DNA of 64,000 nucleotides, taken from positions 9,723,794 through 9,787,793 of the forward strand of contig CM030840.1 in the NCBI GenBank assembly GCA_018105865.1. The letters run 5' to 3'. Each line of letters begins with the position of its first letter. Position 1 is the stretch's first letter. Both the position numbers and the translations under genes were made by a program. A model generated the notes under the pieces. The model saw nothing but the letters and a program-made list of their open reading frames with translations, was not told the DNA's origin and made no database searches. Shown piece by piece: positions 1-9,960 of this stretch. Source of the DNA: Metaphire vulgaris. Its lineage: Eukaryota; Annelida; Clitellata; Crassiclitellata; Megascolecidae.

Positions 1-324
1 TGGGACCTTCAGCATCCTCCTATAAAACCACATTTCTGCTGCTTCCAATTTCTTTTTCATCTTATTTCATATGTTCCACGTCTCAGATCCATATAACAAA
101 ACTGACCATGCATAGCATCTAAGCACTCTGAGCCTTGTTTCTTTTAATATTTTCTTGTTCGTTAATATTTGTTTCATTTCCATGAAGGCAGATTTTGCCA
201 TACCTATTCTTTTTATGATGTCTTTATCACTTCTTCCAACACTTGTAATAATGCTTTCCAAATATTTGAAATAAGTTACTTGTTCTATTTCTCTTTCATT
301 TAATAAGATCTTGCATTTCGGCAC
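1..324 (-). pseudogene. Non-LTR retrotransposon ORF2, C-terminal fragment
   Basis: The minus strand encodes FKYLESIITSVGRSDKDI and further on VLLYGSETWNI, the segment after the reverse-transcriptase core in many LINE polyproteins. A stop follows WNI, after which the same frame continues with KLEAAEMWFYRRML, again typical of these elements. The copy is therefore a dead, truncated remnant that runs off the window edge. The RTE-like group is probable but not certain. Confidence 0.8.
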
Positions 325-1157
325 TTCTTTTTGTTTTGTGATTTAACAAAAACAAAAACTTAACAATAGACATCAATTGGTCAATTTACTTTGAGGAAGT
401 TCAAGTATCACATATGCAGGTCATAAGGACCACAAAGCGACATAAAACATAACCAAAATAAACTTTGGTATTCTCAAAATCAAATAATGAGAAGTGTACA
501 AGTATAACCAAGTAAGCATCCAGTTATATTAAATTATAAATGACTGAGTTAATGATTAATTATAATATTAATAGATGAAGATGACTTTAACTAATTGCGA
601 TAAACAAAACTACCCTGAAGCCAAAGCAATATAAGAAATCATGTCTTTAAAAAAAAATCCGACTAAACACGAGTTTGCAAGTAAAACAATAAATTCATTC
701 TTGGAGCGAACTTGTAATAAACCGTACAAACCTCCACTCGTAAAGCACAACCACTTACTCCGATGCCATTGTACATTATACACCATTGATTTTGGCCTCT
801 GTTATGTTACGGTGCTATATAAATTGTCATGAACAATAACAATAAAGGATTTCTAGCAGGGAAAACGGGTCAAGAAGGCCAAATCCCAAAGTAGCTGCCA
901 TTTTGCTTCTGAGTATTCTGAACACATTCGTAGCACGCACAGGTCAAAGAGACTTCAGGTGTCCCTGCTTCAGCTGTCTACTATCCCTGCAATCAGTGGC
1001 ATAGCCAGCTTATGCAAAGTGGGGTTCTTAACTGGAGGCACTATGGTTGTAAATTTGTATTGCGTCTATGACTATTTTTCTCCATACTAAGTTCATTTTG
1101 AAACAAACACTTCTTGGATATTTTTTATCAATACTAACATCTAAATAAAGTATCTTA
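325..1157. other. AT-rich noncoding stretch with a possible LINE 3' end
   Basis: No convincing exon is visible here. Around 805-830 the sequence GGTGCTATATAAATTGTC resembles the 3' ends of the LINE-like repeats found elsewhere in the window. The rest is unremarkable. Confidence 0.4.
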
Positions 1158-1310
1158 AAATGTATCTTGTATCAAGATACTTTCTATTTGTATTTGTATC
1201 TTGATACTTCTGATAATCTGCATCAAGTATCAGTATATTTGATACATTTCTTCACAGATATCTGTATCTGTATCTAAGATACATTTGAAAAGTATCTTTA
1301 ACAGCACTGG
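1158..1310. mobile_element. Possible hAT-type miniature element end rich in GTATCTTGATAC
   Basis: GTATC/GATAC words repeat in both orientations. The right border reads AAGATAC reversed into CAGTGCTGTTAAAGATAC, a terminus typical of hAT elements, and it abuts a LINE fragment. The left border and target duplication were not identified. Confidence 0.4.
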
Positions 1311-1545
1311 TCACATCATGAGAGGTTTGACAGGAGACCTGCCTCTGATAATAATGAAAGGTAGAATGGAAGGAATAAGGGGAAGGGGGCGACTTAGAAT
1401 AAGCTGGATGGGCGACATCTTTGACTGGACAGGCACAAAGAACTATGGAGCCCTAAAAAGAGCAGCAGAAGATAGAGAGAAATGGAGGAAAATGAATTTC
1501 AATTCTCTGATAGAGGACGACATACAAAGAAGAAGAAGATGTATT
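1298..1545 (+). pseudogene. LINE ORF2 extreme C-terminus
   Basis: The frame reads TGHIMRG and WMGDIFDWTG, followed by AAEDREKWRKM, then ends in GAAGAAGAAGATG. This is the standard tail of RTE-like LINE polyproteins (GHIxR, xxGRxRxxWxDxI, DRxxWR). Similar fragments occur at 14.5 and 44.7 kb. Only the last part survives. Confidence 0.75.
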
Positions 1546-1631
1546 ATTATTATACAACTTCGTTTAATATGCAAAAAAAGAAATAAAAATGTGCAAGACA
1601 ATATGCTGACTATGGGTATAACCAGACTTGG

Positions 1632-1850
1632 AGTCGAGGCCACAACTGTCGAGGCCAAGGCGAGGCCAAGGCCAGGAGGTCCGAGGCCAAGGCCAAGGCC
1701 AGGAGGTCCGAGGCCAAGGCCAAGGCCAAGGCCAAGGCCAGCAGGTCCGAGGCCAAGGCCAAGGCCAAGGCCAGCAGGTCCGAGGCCAAGGCCAAGGCCA
1801 AGGCCAGCAGGTCCAAAGTCAAGGCCAAGGCCAAGGCCAGCAAATATTTG
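1632..1850. repeat. Hexamer array of GGCCAA type inside a dispersed repeat
   Basis: AGGCCA units run with interspersed GCAGGTCCG spacers. The array starts after CCAGACTTGGAGTCGAGG, a border that recurs inverted at about 3285 and 26630. Long open frames through it come only from the repeat's composition. Confidence 0.85.
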
Positions 1851-2310
1851 GCGTTTTTGGCCAAATTTTTAGGTACATTTTGCCAAATTTTTTACAAATT
1901 TTTTGCACGTTTTACATTTATTTATTTATTTGTTACATTATTTCTTCATTTCCTTGGAGCCACGCCCCTGCCCCCAAATGACGCCCCCATTAAACACGAA
2001 GTCATGAAATAATGCAGAAGTGTTAAACTCTACAGATTAATCCACAGTTGGTTGCGTAGTTGGCAACTTGGAGGTTTAAGTTGAGGAGGGCCTACGAATA
2101 TGATTATATTAGAGTGCCCAAGGCCTACGAAGACCTTAAAACGGCCCTGCAGTAGCCACCTCAGTGGAAGGGATGTACATGGACAGTGGGGTAAAATCCC
2201 CCTTTCCCTGCAAATCGCGCTGATCAGGGGGCCAACACTCGATTTGGGCAGATTAAACGTCAAAATATTGAAATTTTGGGGGCCAAACAAGTGCTGGGTC
2301 CCTACCCGAA
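1851..2310. other. Unclassified transposon debris
   Basis: G- and C-rich words such as GGCCCTGCAG and GGGGGCCAAAC appear in otherwise AT-rich DNA, as in hAT-type ends. No coding match is visible. Confidence 0.35.
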
Positions 2311-2535
2311 TTATTGGGTGCCCTGGCTCCTTATGGATTGGCGTCCATGGCAGTAGGGTCCAGTACCTACTACCAACCATGTTTTAAAAATAAAATTAAA
2401 ATACCTTTTGATGTTTTGTAGCTGTTTGCCAGTCTCGTGTTTTATATCCAGATGTTTCTTGAACCCACTTGAAGTTCCTCGAGTTTCACTTATTATTTCA
2501 CGACATTGCTTGCATTTCGGACCACTTTCTTTCAT
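2311..2535 (-). pseudogene. BED zinc finger of a hAT transposase, N-terminal fragment
   Basis: The minus frame has KCKQC, then about 20 residues later HLDIKH, giving the C-x2-C...H-x4-H arrangement of BED fingers, with GTSSGFKKHL between. BED fingers stand at the N-terminus of many hAT transposases and bind the element ends. The frame soon ends and no catalytic domain follows, so it is a remnant. A possible element end (CTGCGGCGGCTTCACAG on the minus strand) lies near 2800. Confidence 0.7.
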
Positions 2536-3060
2536 TTATTATTTTGAAATCGGTGAAAGCAAACTTCAAAATGCTAGGCTCATTTGTGGCCATATTTTTT
2601 GCTTGCGTATTTTTACTTACAAACTTTAATAGCAATAGGTAGACCTACAACAGAGATTGCTGTCACTACGGCACCGTTTCTTTTCCAAGTGCAATCAGTC
2701 TACAACCTCCTTAGCCTAAGCAGATGCAGCCTCGCAGGTGTCTCTGTTATATTTTAGAGACAATAAACCCCGGCCCCCTGTGAAGCCGCCGCAGTCTAGA
2801 ACTGCTCTAAAATAGACGCCATATATCCATTTAGGTTCAAGCCTTTTAATACCGGTACTTTTATTAGCAAGAAACCCAATTATCTGGTCCAAATGCCTAC
2901 TTCAATCCCTGAGGCAATGTTCGCTTCAAACAATGTCAGCCTTGTCAATGCAAGCAACATAATTACAAGCTATTAGACTTAGCAGGAATTCTCAGGGTCT
3001 ACCGTTTGGATTGAACAGAGGACGTTTTGTTCAGATATTATTCGTCACTTCCAACATTTT
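2536..3060. other. Noncoding stretch next to the BED-finger remnant
   Basis: Probably the 5' part of the hAT remnant up to about 2800, then unrelated AT-rich DNA. No gene is visible. Confidence 0.35.
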
Positions 3061-3069
3061 GAATGCGCG

Positions 3070-3292
3070 ATTTTCTTGTTTAATTCCATGGTGTGAGGGC
3101 TTGGCCTCGAGTACACAAGGCCGAGGACTTGTATCCCGAGGCCAAGGCCAAGGCCGAGGACTTGTACCCGAGGCCAAGGCCAAGGCCAAGGCCAGCAGGG
3201 CCGAGGCCTTGGCCAAGGCCAAGGCCAGCGTCACTTGGCCTCGAGGCGCCTCGAGGCCAAGGCCACAGCCTCGAGACTCCAAGTCTGGGTAT
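3070..3292. repeat. Second GGCCAA-type hexamer array with conserved borders
   Basis: It begins GTTTAATTCCATGGTGTGAG, a border also found inverted at 18640-18662, and ends GACTCCAAGTCTGG, shared with the arrays at 1.6 and 26.6 kb. The core is AAGGCC units with GAGGACTTGTA spacers. Confidence 0.85.
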
Positions 3293-3339
3293 AACTATTG
3301 TTTACAACTGCAGACGTCAGCATTTTATGGTCATATGTC

Positions 3340-3371
3340 TATATAGATAGATAGATAGATGGATAGATAGA

Positions 3372-3452
<81 letters not shown>
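3340..3452. repeat. Compound GATA/GACA microsatellite
   Basis: GATA units, a block of six or more GACA units, then GATA again. It directly borders the 3' end of a minus-strand LINE fragment and may be its tail. Confidence 0.95.
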
Positions 3453-3453
<1 letters not shown>

Positions 3454-3830
3454 CTAAATTGCATGGTGCTATTTTTACAAATGCGCCGCTGCTGCAGAGT
3501 TAAAATCTAAATCGAAAAGTGCATCTTCAGTCTGCTCAAAAAGACTGCATGCGAAACAGTATGATCCCATAAGGACTTCGGAAGAGAGTTCCAATTGCGA
3601 GAACCAGATGCGCTGAAGGCCCTGTCTCCAATTTTGCTGTGAGTTCGCATAGTAGAAAGTAATCTTGAGTCATCTGACCTGAGCACCATGGATCTTTGAG
3701 TTGCGCAGACAATATATGAAGCGTGAAACTGATGGCAGCATTCAGTCGTTCATGAGGCTTACAAGTTGCAGCAAATTTAACTCTGTTAAATAGTTTTCTG
3801 TGTAATATGTCATCCAGCACTCGAAAATTT
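3453..3830 (-). pseudogene. LINE ORF2 C-terminal fragment (CR1/L2-type)
   Basis: The minus strand reads IGDRAFSASGSRNWNSLPKSLW followed by FLSRLKMHF, the GDRAFS...WNSLP...FKxxLKTxLF ending of CR1/L2-like LINEs. Upstream pieces lie in another frame, so it is frameshifted. The 3' tail runs into the GATA array. Confidence 0.75.
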
Positions 3831-4069
3831 CATGAACGTTGCAGAAATGATCCTGACTAGTTTTGCTACATTTGCGACTGTTCTACAACACCCAAACAAA
3901 GGATAGATGTGTCTGAATTTGCACATAAAGCTTATCATGAATATTTTGGAGTTAAAATGGGGACCAGGAGAAACCTTGGACACCACATAAAGTGTGCAGG
4001 ACATGAATTGAAAACCTCAGCCAGTGGACTGAAGGTCAGAGAAAGTCTTAGCTTTGGAGTTCCAATGGT

Positions 4070-4960
4070 GTGGTGAAAGCCCCAAAACCATGTTGATGGC
4101 TGCTACTTCTGCCTGGCAAATATTGCAGGCATTACGACAAAGATAAACTCTTCCATCCAGTACCCACATCTCAACTCAGCTCTGAGACTGGCTGTTCAAA
4201 GCGACAAAGTTCCTGTACCTGTTGAAACTACTTTGGTAGTTTCCGACGATGATGAATTCTGAAAGTCAAATGTATCAACAGACACTGATGACGAAGATTT
4301 TGTGTCCCCAGAAGTTGATGCTGGAATGCGCCAGCCATTCAACCAAGCTGAGTTGAATAACCTTGTAAGAGACCTTGATCCGCCAAAGTCATCAGCAGAA
4401 TAACTGGGTTCAAGGCTGAAGGAAAAGAACCTGTTGACTCCAGGAACCATGATTATGTATCGTGACAGAGAGAAAGATCTTCTGAAATATTTCCATATGG
4501 AGGAGGAAGAAGCTTGTATACTGCATCAACATCAAAGGACCTATTGAATCACTGGGATGTGATTGTTATAAAGCTGAAGAATGGCTAACCATAGACAAAG
4601 AATTCTTTAATACCATGAAAACCATAGAAAAAGTTGCTTGGTCTGCTTTATCCGACTTGATTACTGGCTTTCTTGGCAACATCAGAGCCAAAAATTATGA
4701 CCTTTTAGTTCAGAATTTGTTGATTGCTTTTCAAAGACTGGGAGCAAACATGAGTATCAAGTTGCATTTTCTTCAGTTCACAGCCACCTGAACTACTCCC
4801 CATCAAATCTTGGTGAAGAACAAAGAGAACTTTTCCACCAAGACATCAAGACCATGGAACATAAATATCAAGGCATTTACATTGTAACAACTGCGATCAT
4901 AACTATATCAGAGCATCAAAAAAGAGAAGATTCATGCCTCAAAATTAAAATTTAAACAAC
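4070..4960 (+). pseudogene. Decayed transposon-encoded protein of a widespread invertebrate family
   Basis: Translated segments in shifting frames read CYFCLANIAGI, QAELNNLVRDLDPPKSSAE, LGSRLKEKNLL, AFQRLGANMSIK and RELFHQDIKTMEHKYQG. I recognise this order from a protein family repeated in many invertebrate genomes and generally regarded as transposon-derived; its superfamily is unknown to me. The middle part, where homologues carry the region around FIDSSKTSLKAVLLHNG, is missing, and several stops and frameshifts are present. A long inverted repeat starts just downstream. Confidence 0.6.
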
Positions 4961-5175
4961 TGGCTAATGCTCTTATGAGTCATTCCATGTCAATTCAAAG
5001 AATTTTTTGGGAAGTTCCAGCTCGACCATATCAAAAAAATTATGAAATTTATCACAAATGATCCCCAAACATCTGACTGAAAGTCTGCAAAATTTTAGTC
5101 TGCTCTAAATTTAGAGAAGTTTTTGAGATATTCAACTTCTATAGTGCATGGGGTGAGCCGTTTTTTAGCTCTAAT

Positions 5176-5246
<71 letters not shown>
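5176..5246. repeat. AAT-then-ATT palindromic microsatellite
   Basis: About ten AAT units turn into about fifteen ATT units, so the whole run is self-complementary. It adjoins the 3' end of the minus-strand repeat that follows. Confidence 0.95.
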
Positions 5247-5764
5247 CCAGGACAATTTATATAGCGCTGTACGCATGGTTTAAAACCAAAATCAAAAGCG
5301 CTTTGACACCGCTGACATGTCAATGAAGGTCAGAAGGTGGCGATGTTAAAATCTACTGTGATGATGGAAAGAACTTTGCTGCCGTGAAGAAGTCCGGTGC
5401 AAAGTCCTCTAGAAGTTGTCCTTCAAGGAAAACTGCAGCCCCATTGACATGCCAACGAGGAGCGGAAGATGATGTTGAAAGTCCGCGAGTTGGAGTTGAT
5501 AGTAGGAGTTTCTCCGTGCGGATATAACCACCGGAAAAGTTTCTGAAGAAGCGTTCTTCCGCAAGAAGATAGTTCCGTCGATATTGGCAAATCCGACGAA
5601 GATGGAAAATCCAGCGAAGTCCAGAAACGACAGCCAACCGCAAATCTGCCGAATTTTCACGCAGCAGCCAATGCGGCTGACTTTGGCACACACCCGACGG
5701 ACTGCGACTGACTTGAACTTCCAGGATATTTCTGAAGTTATAGAGGTCTGAATTCATGAGAAAT
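5247..5764 (-). mobile_element. LINE-tailed noncoding repeat, sister of 35615-36260
   Basis: On the plus strand it starts CCAGGACAATTTATATAGCG, the reverse complement of the LINE-type 3' end, followed by a body that shares GCGGAAGATG, AGTCC and GCAAGAAGA words in order with the repeat at 35.6 kb. I see no coding signal, so a nonautonomous element is likely. The 199-codon open frame across it is not convincing as a gene. Confidence 0.55.
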
Positions 5765-6023
5765 TTAAGTGGCTGCCGTGAAACACCAAAAAACGGCCCA
5801 CCCCACATACTATAAAAATTGAATATCTCAAAAACTACTCTAAAGAGCAGGCTAAAACGTTGCAAACTTTCAGACGGATGTATGGAGAACATTTCTGATA
5901 AATTTCTTAATTTTTTGGATGGTTGAGCTGGAGCCATTGATTGAACAGGCACAGAGTGACTCTTATTGCTCTCTTGGTTACACGACCAACTTGATTTTTG
6001 CTTGAATCAAATATATTACGTGT

Positions 6024-6357
6024 CAGTGGTGTAGCCAGGATTTCCGGAAGGGGGGGTTTGGTTTTTGGTTTTGCCTGTGACCAACTTTCGAAAAAACTTG
6101 ACAAGCAAAAAAAAGGTCATCCTATGTATCAATCCTATGTCTTTGCTTCTAAAAATCTTTCCTTTCAGATGCTTACAAGCAAAAAAAAAGGTCGTCACGC
6201 CTATGGCACTTACAAAATTTTGGTCAGCAACTCCAAGGGGGTTTGACCCTCAAAACCGCGTCTGGAAATTAAAAATGCATGGGAACACATTAAAAAAAAT
6301 TTTCGGCACCCAAGAGGGGATTTTAACCTCCAAAACCCCCTCTTGACTACGCCACTG
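6024..6357. mobile_element. hAT-type miniature element, 334 bp
   Basis: The ends are CAGTGGTGTAGCCAGGA and, inverted, CAGTGGCGTAGTCAAGA. Flanks TTACGTGT (6016-6023) and TTATGTGT (6358-6365) are an 8-bp target duplication with one mismatch, as expected for hAT insertion. No coding content. Confidence 0.88.
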
Positions 6358-6365
6358 TTATGTGT

Positions 6366-6893
6366 TATCACTTCTTCAGAATTTCTTATTATTCCTGATA
6401 TTTTACTTTAACACCATTAATAAAGTATTAATAAAGTATTGCTCATTTGTGAAAAATTTTGACCCATTGCATATTTTTTGACTTCATATCTGAAATCAGT
6501 ACCTTCTATATGGGTAAAATCAGCAAAAAATACTTAGGTTAACAGAAAAATATTTTTCATAAGTGAACCAATGATAATAGAAGCTATAAATTAAAATCAC
6601 TATAATAACACTAATACAAGCTTCACAGACCTGCCAGTAAGATATGCATATTGAACTTTTAATTTCTTCTAAGTCAAATTCAAAATTTTCATAATTGCTG
6701 GTATTGAGGAAGGTAAAATAGACACTAATCGTCTAATGCATGCATTAATAATAAAAGCTACTAATACATTAGAAGAGATATAGAGACACACAGATACCCA
6801 GATGCCCATGAAATGAATCCAATGACTATACTAAAGGGCCTAGGTACTGCCAAAGCAATACTTAATATAAATAAAGATGATGATGCATCTTAC
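6366..6893. other. AT-rich DNA downstream of the last recognised NAV exon
   Basis: It begins inside the following NAV intron. No further exon with agreeing phase was recognised. Confidence 0.4.
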
Positions 6894-7002
6894 CACCAGC
6901 CATTAAATTCGAATTCATTTGCTCACGAGAAGCTGTCGCAGAAATGTGGATCTGCTTTTGAAGCAATTCTATTGTATTTTGCAGATCATGCACTTCAGCA
7001 TC
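6894..7002 (-). CDS. NAV: Neuron navigator, coiled-coil exon 3
   Basis: A 109-nt exon (acceptor actgttaacag, donor gtaaga) encodes DAEVHDLQNTIELLQKQI, then a more polar tail ending NLMAG plus one nucleotide (phase 1). It matches the NAV segment xSELxELRxTIExLKxQN that closes the coiled coil. It is the most 3' exon recognised. The C-terminal AAA+ ATPase exons typical of NAV were not found below it and presumably lie beyond position 1. Confidence 0.92.
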
Positions 7003-7600
7003 CTGTTAACAGTGTATCCATTAAAATTTTACTCAAATTTCAAAATACCTGGTACTTAAAAATTCCTATTTGCTATAAATGAAAGGATACAATGCATTTA
7101 GAAAAATTTGCAACAGAGTAATGTTGAAGAGTATATCATAAGATCTACCTAAAAAGTACAGTACAGCTGAACTTGTTTAATGCAGCATTGTTTAAGCAAC
7201 TAACCTAGGGTTAACCTCAACCTAACACATGACCCTCTTTTGGGCCCCCGTCCGGGGCCCGGGGCAGTCAACAAAGTGCCCATAAACTTATTTTCAAATT
7301 AATGCAGCATTGTTTGATGGCACATAAACTTATTTTCAAATATGTTACTACCGGTAAATGCTATTTATTAAATAGGGATGAAATTCATATGTTGAGGTGA
7401 CAAGTGAGGGGAGAAATACAGTCCTAAAGTTGCTTCTGCCACACATCATTATTCATACAGAACAGCACTTATCACCACACGGTGCTTTTTTTCTAGGAAA
7501 AAAGGAACTCATTTCCAGGGTCGTCATCGAGAGAAATTCTGGGGCCCTGGGAAGAGCAGTGACGGACCCCTAAAAAGTTTTGACACTTTATTTATTTAGT
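7003..7600. other. NAV intron, noncoding
   Basis: AT-rich intron DNA with one GC-rich patch (GGGCCCCCGTCCGGGGCCCG near 7241) and a duplicated word ATAAACTTATTTTCAAAT at about 7282 and 7323. The last 100 bp resemble the GGGTCCCCCTAAAAAGTTT repeat seen near 57475. Confidence 0.5.
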
Positions 7601-7610
7601 GGTGATGACC

Positions 7611-8080
7611 TGGGGTGGGGCCCGGCCCGAGGCCGAGCCCGAGGCCCGAGCTTTGAGGCCCGCCCGGCCCGTGCCTTTGCCGCCCGGCCCGAGGTACGGG
7701 CGGGGCTGCAAGGTAATTTCATAAAAGTATAATCTGCTAACACGATATTAAATACAATATTCGTTTGTAAACTCAAAATAAAATAATTTTCATAAATTAT
7801 ATTTTTAAAATTATTTTCTTAGCTGTTCCCTAATTAAAATTTTATTACAGCTTAGTTGTAACTATTGTATAATTGTCAATAGAACATTAATATTTTGTTG
7901 CTGTTAGGAAAGAGGAGGAAAAAGGCAAGACTAAACAAATATAAACTTGAATTTATTAAAGAAATATTGTTAGCGCCCGGCCCGTACAAGGCCCGTAGCC
8001 CATACATTTGCGCCCGTAGCCCGTACCTCGAGGCCCGTAGCCCGTACCGAGGCGCCCGGCCCGGTACGGGCCCCACCCCA
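7611..8080. mobile_element. GC-ended hAT-like miniature element, 470 bp
   Basis: The ends TGGGGTGGGGCCCGGCCCG and, inverted, TGGGGTGGGGCCCGTACCG flank an AT-rich middle. GGTGATGACC is repeated directly at 7601-7610 and 8081-8090. Both terminal regions are multiples of GCCCG with GAGG spacers, extremely GC-rich against the surroundings. Ten identical bases exceed the 8 bp of hAT, so two may be chance or part of the ends. Confidence 0.8.
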
Positions 8081-8090
8081 GGTGATGACC

Positions 8091-9119
8091 CTTTTTTAGT
8101 CATCAAGTGTCAAAAAGTGGTGATGACCTATTTTGCGCATCAACAAAAACAAGTGTGGGAATGCCTTACCTGTACATTCCCAAATGCATTATTACATATC
8201 CATAATTATTTATACAATCTGGCAAAAAAGGTGTGGGAACGCAGTTCCCGTGCATTCTCACTGAAAAAACCCTGTCACCACAGAATAATCCTCAATTTAG
8301 AGTAGTCCTCTAAGTTAGCAACATAAACAACACAGTAAAATATAAAAATTGCAGCAAAATATTTAACAGCTTAACAAACAAATTTATGCATCGTTGCAAT
8401 ACTACATACAGTCAACATAACAAGGCAAAAGTACAAAATATCATGAAACTAACGACTGTTACATAAACAATTTGAAGTTATCGTGAATAAATGGCACACG
8501 ATGAAATTTGTCTTCTCTTATCATGCATCGCTAGCTATTGCAAACGAGACCTGTGGTAGAAAACATTGACTCTACCATTACAATTGGTATACTGCAATAT
8601 CGCTATTCATTCCATTAAGCAGGAAAAGAATATTAATTTCCATGGAAAATGTCTGCTATTGCCATTGTTGGTTTATTGCTGACCGATATTAATAATTTTC
8701 CAGACTGGAGTAAATATGTTGCTCTGGTATGCTACTCTGCTGCACCTGCACTTTTTCAAACTATGCTCAATAACAAATTTTTGGCTAGTTGCTATATTTT
8801 CGGCAGTTTTACAGTTATGACTTTTTCGGTTCAGCTTGGCTTAGGGGTCTAATTCAAAACTACATGTTTTGTGTCATTTACGGCCGCAAAGTGAAGGTAG
8901 AACAACACGCTTCTTCCAACCATCTATCTCACAAAACCCTTGTCAACCAATCATAGAGCCTCATTTCACACTGCTCAAGTCCACACTGCTTATCATAAAT
9001 TATGCGTTGCAAACAGAGTGCTGTGGCGTCCTCAAGCAACGTTGGGATTTACAATTCTTCTAGCGTCATACTTCGGAACGAATTTTGTTCCAAGAGCATT
9101 TTAAAATCAAAATGCATTA
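8091..9119. other. NAV intron, noncoding
   Basis: AT-rich, no recognised repeat beyond the first 100 bp (GATGACC/CATCAAGTGTCAA words shared with 57.5 kb). A 67-codon hydrophobic open frame at 8649 lacks any support. Confidence 0.4.
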
Positions 9120-9270
9120 TGATGGATTGGCCACATCCGTACCCAGACCAATGAGATTCCATCAACTCTTTGGAGACATGCCATTTGGCGGGGTCATTGT
9201 CAAGGGGTGATGCAACGGCCCCCGCTGGCCACGTGCTTCTGATGATGGTGATGATGATGATTATGATCTA
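9120..9270 (+). pseudogene. LINE 3' end with GATGAT tail
   Basis: GATTGGCCACATCCGTACC translates in the style of the GHxxR ending of RTE-like polyproteins, and the piece ends GATGATGGTGATGATGATGA, the tail of the RTE copies at 31, 60 and 60.7 kb. Confidence 0.5.
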
Positions 9271-9315
9271 CCGGTTAGTGACTGAACTACTGTACATACA
9301 ACGCATGATGCCTAC

Positions 9316-9399
9316 CTTTCTGTCTGTTAATGATGCCAGCTCTTGCAATCTATTTGTTGTACTCGTTATTTTTTGTTCAAATGCAGTTATCACCTCTTC
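9316..9399 (-). CDS. NAV: Neuron navigator, coiled-coil exon 2
   Basis: An 84-nt exon (acceptor tttgtatag, donor gtaggc, phase 0 on both sides) encodes 28 residues with VITAFEQKI near its start and NRLQELASLTDRK at its end. This follows the NAV signature VVAAFEQSLGNMTxRLQSLTMTAEQK, with F-E-Q and R-L-Q conserved and the Gly-Asn-Met-Thr part diverged. It continues the exon at 15.5 kb without a missing segment. The intron before it is about 6.1 kb and contains a Helitron and two LINE remnants. Confidence 0.92.
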
Positions 9400-9714
9400 C
9401 TATACAAAGAGAAATTCAAAGGTTTAATCACATTGGCCAATTGCCATCTCTGCAAGACACAGGTAGGATCAAGAAACAGGATCAAGACTTAATTTTTAAA
9501 GAAATGCCCAACTACCAGTAAATAATGAATAAACATCACAGCAACACACTTATTGAATAAAAAAATCAGAATTTAACTATTCCCATTGTTAAGACTTCAA
9601 TTCTTCAGGTGAGTAAAACAAAATATTTGATTGGATTTACGGTAGTTTGTGCAGTTCTTCTATAATTGCTATACTTGCAACTTTAGGAAGTAGCAAGTTA
9701 TGGTCATCCTGATC

Positions 9715-9960
9715 TCTTCAATATGTGTTCAGGATATATCAAGAGGACGGCAGGACTGAATGAGATATAATTTGGAATCAGAATTGCAGGATGTATAATA
9801 AGTAATTTAAGATATGCACACGACACAACAATATTAGCAGAAAGCGAAAATGATATGAGGTATACTGTATGTTGACAAGAGTAAAAGGAGAGAGATGCAA
9901 GGCAGGACTACAATTAAACATCAAAAACACAAAAGTAGTGATGTCTGGGTAGGTTGATAG
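9715..9960 (+). pseudogene. Reverse-transcriptase fragment with mutated catalytic motif
   Basis: The frame gives GIRIAGCIISNLRYAHDTTILAES, the A-to-C palm region of non-LTR reverse transcriptases, but the catalytic YADD has become YAHD. A frameshift follows, then LQLNIKNTKV. Short dead remnant in a NAV intron. Confidence 0.75.

Larger units (their letters stand above)
4962..5960. repeat. Long diverged inverted repeat (arms 4962-5175 and 5765-5960)
   Basis: The two arms are imperfect reverse complements over about 200 bp. Shared words, read on the left arm, are CCAGCTC, GAAATTTATCA, CTGAAAGT, TTTTTGAGATATTCAA and GCCGTTTTTT. The space between holds an AAT/ATT array and a LINE-like insert. It looks like a foldback element or an inverted duplication later interrupted. 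Confidence 0.75.

Noticed and set aside
1628..1981. Repetitive Gln/Gly- and Arg/Pro-rich or Leu/Ala-rich proteins
   Set aside because: Open frames on both strands are produced by the hexamer array itself.
5353..5952. 199-codon open frame on the minus strand
   Set aside because: It runs across one arm of an inverted repeat and a noncoding LINE-tailed repeat; the sister repeat at 35.6 kb does not keep the frame and no family motif is visible.
6813..7082. 89-codon plus-strand frame
   Set aside because: It is antisense to the NAV coiled-coil exon, which has splice sites and a clear family match.
7895..8305. 136-codon plus-strand frame with repeated Pro-Tyr units
   Set aside because: The repeated part is the GC-rich end of a miniature element.
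8649..8852. Small hydrophobic protein of 67 codons
   Set aside because: No splice context, no conserved motif and opposite strand to the gene; AT-rich DNA gives such frames by chance.
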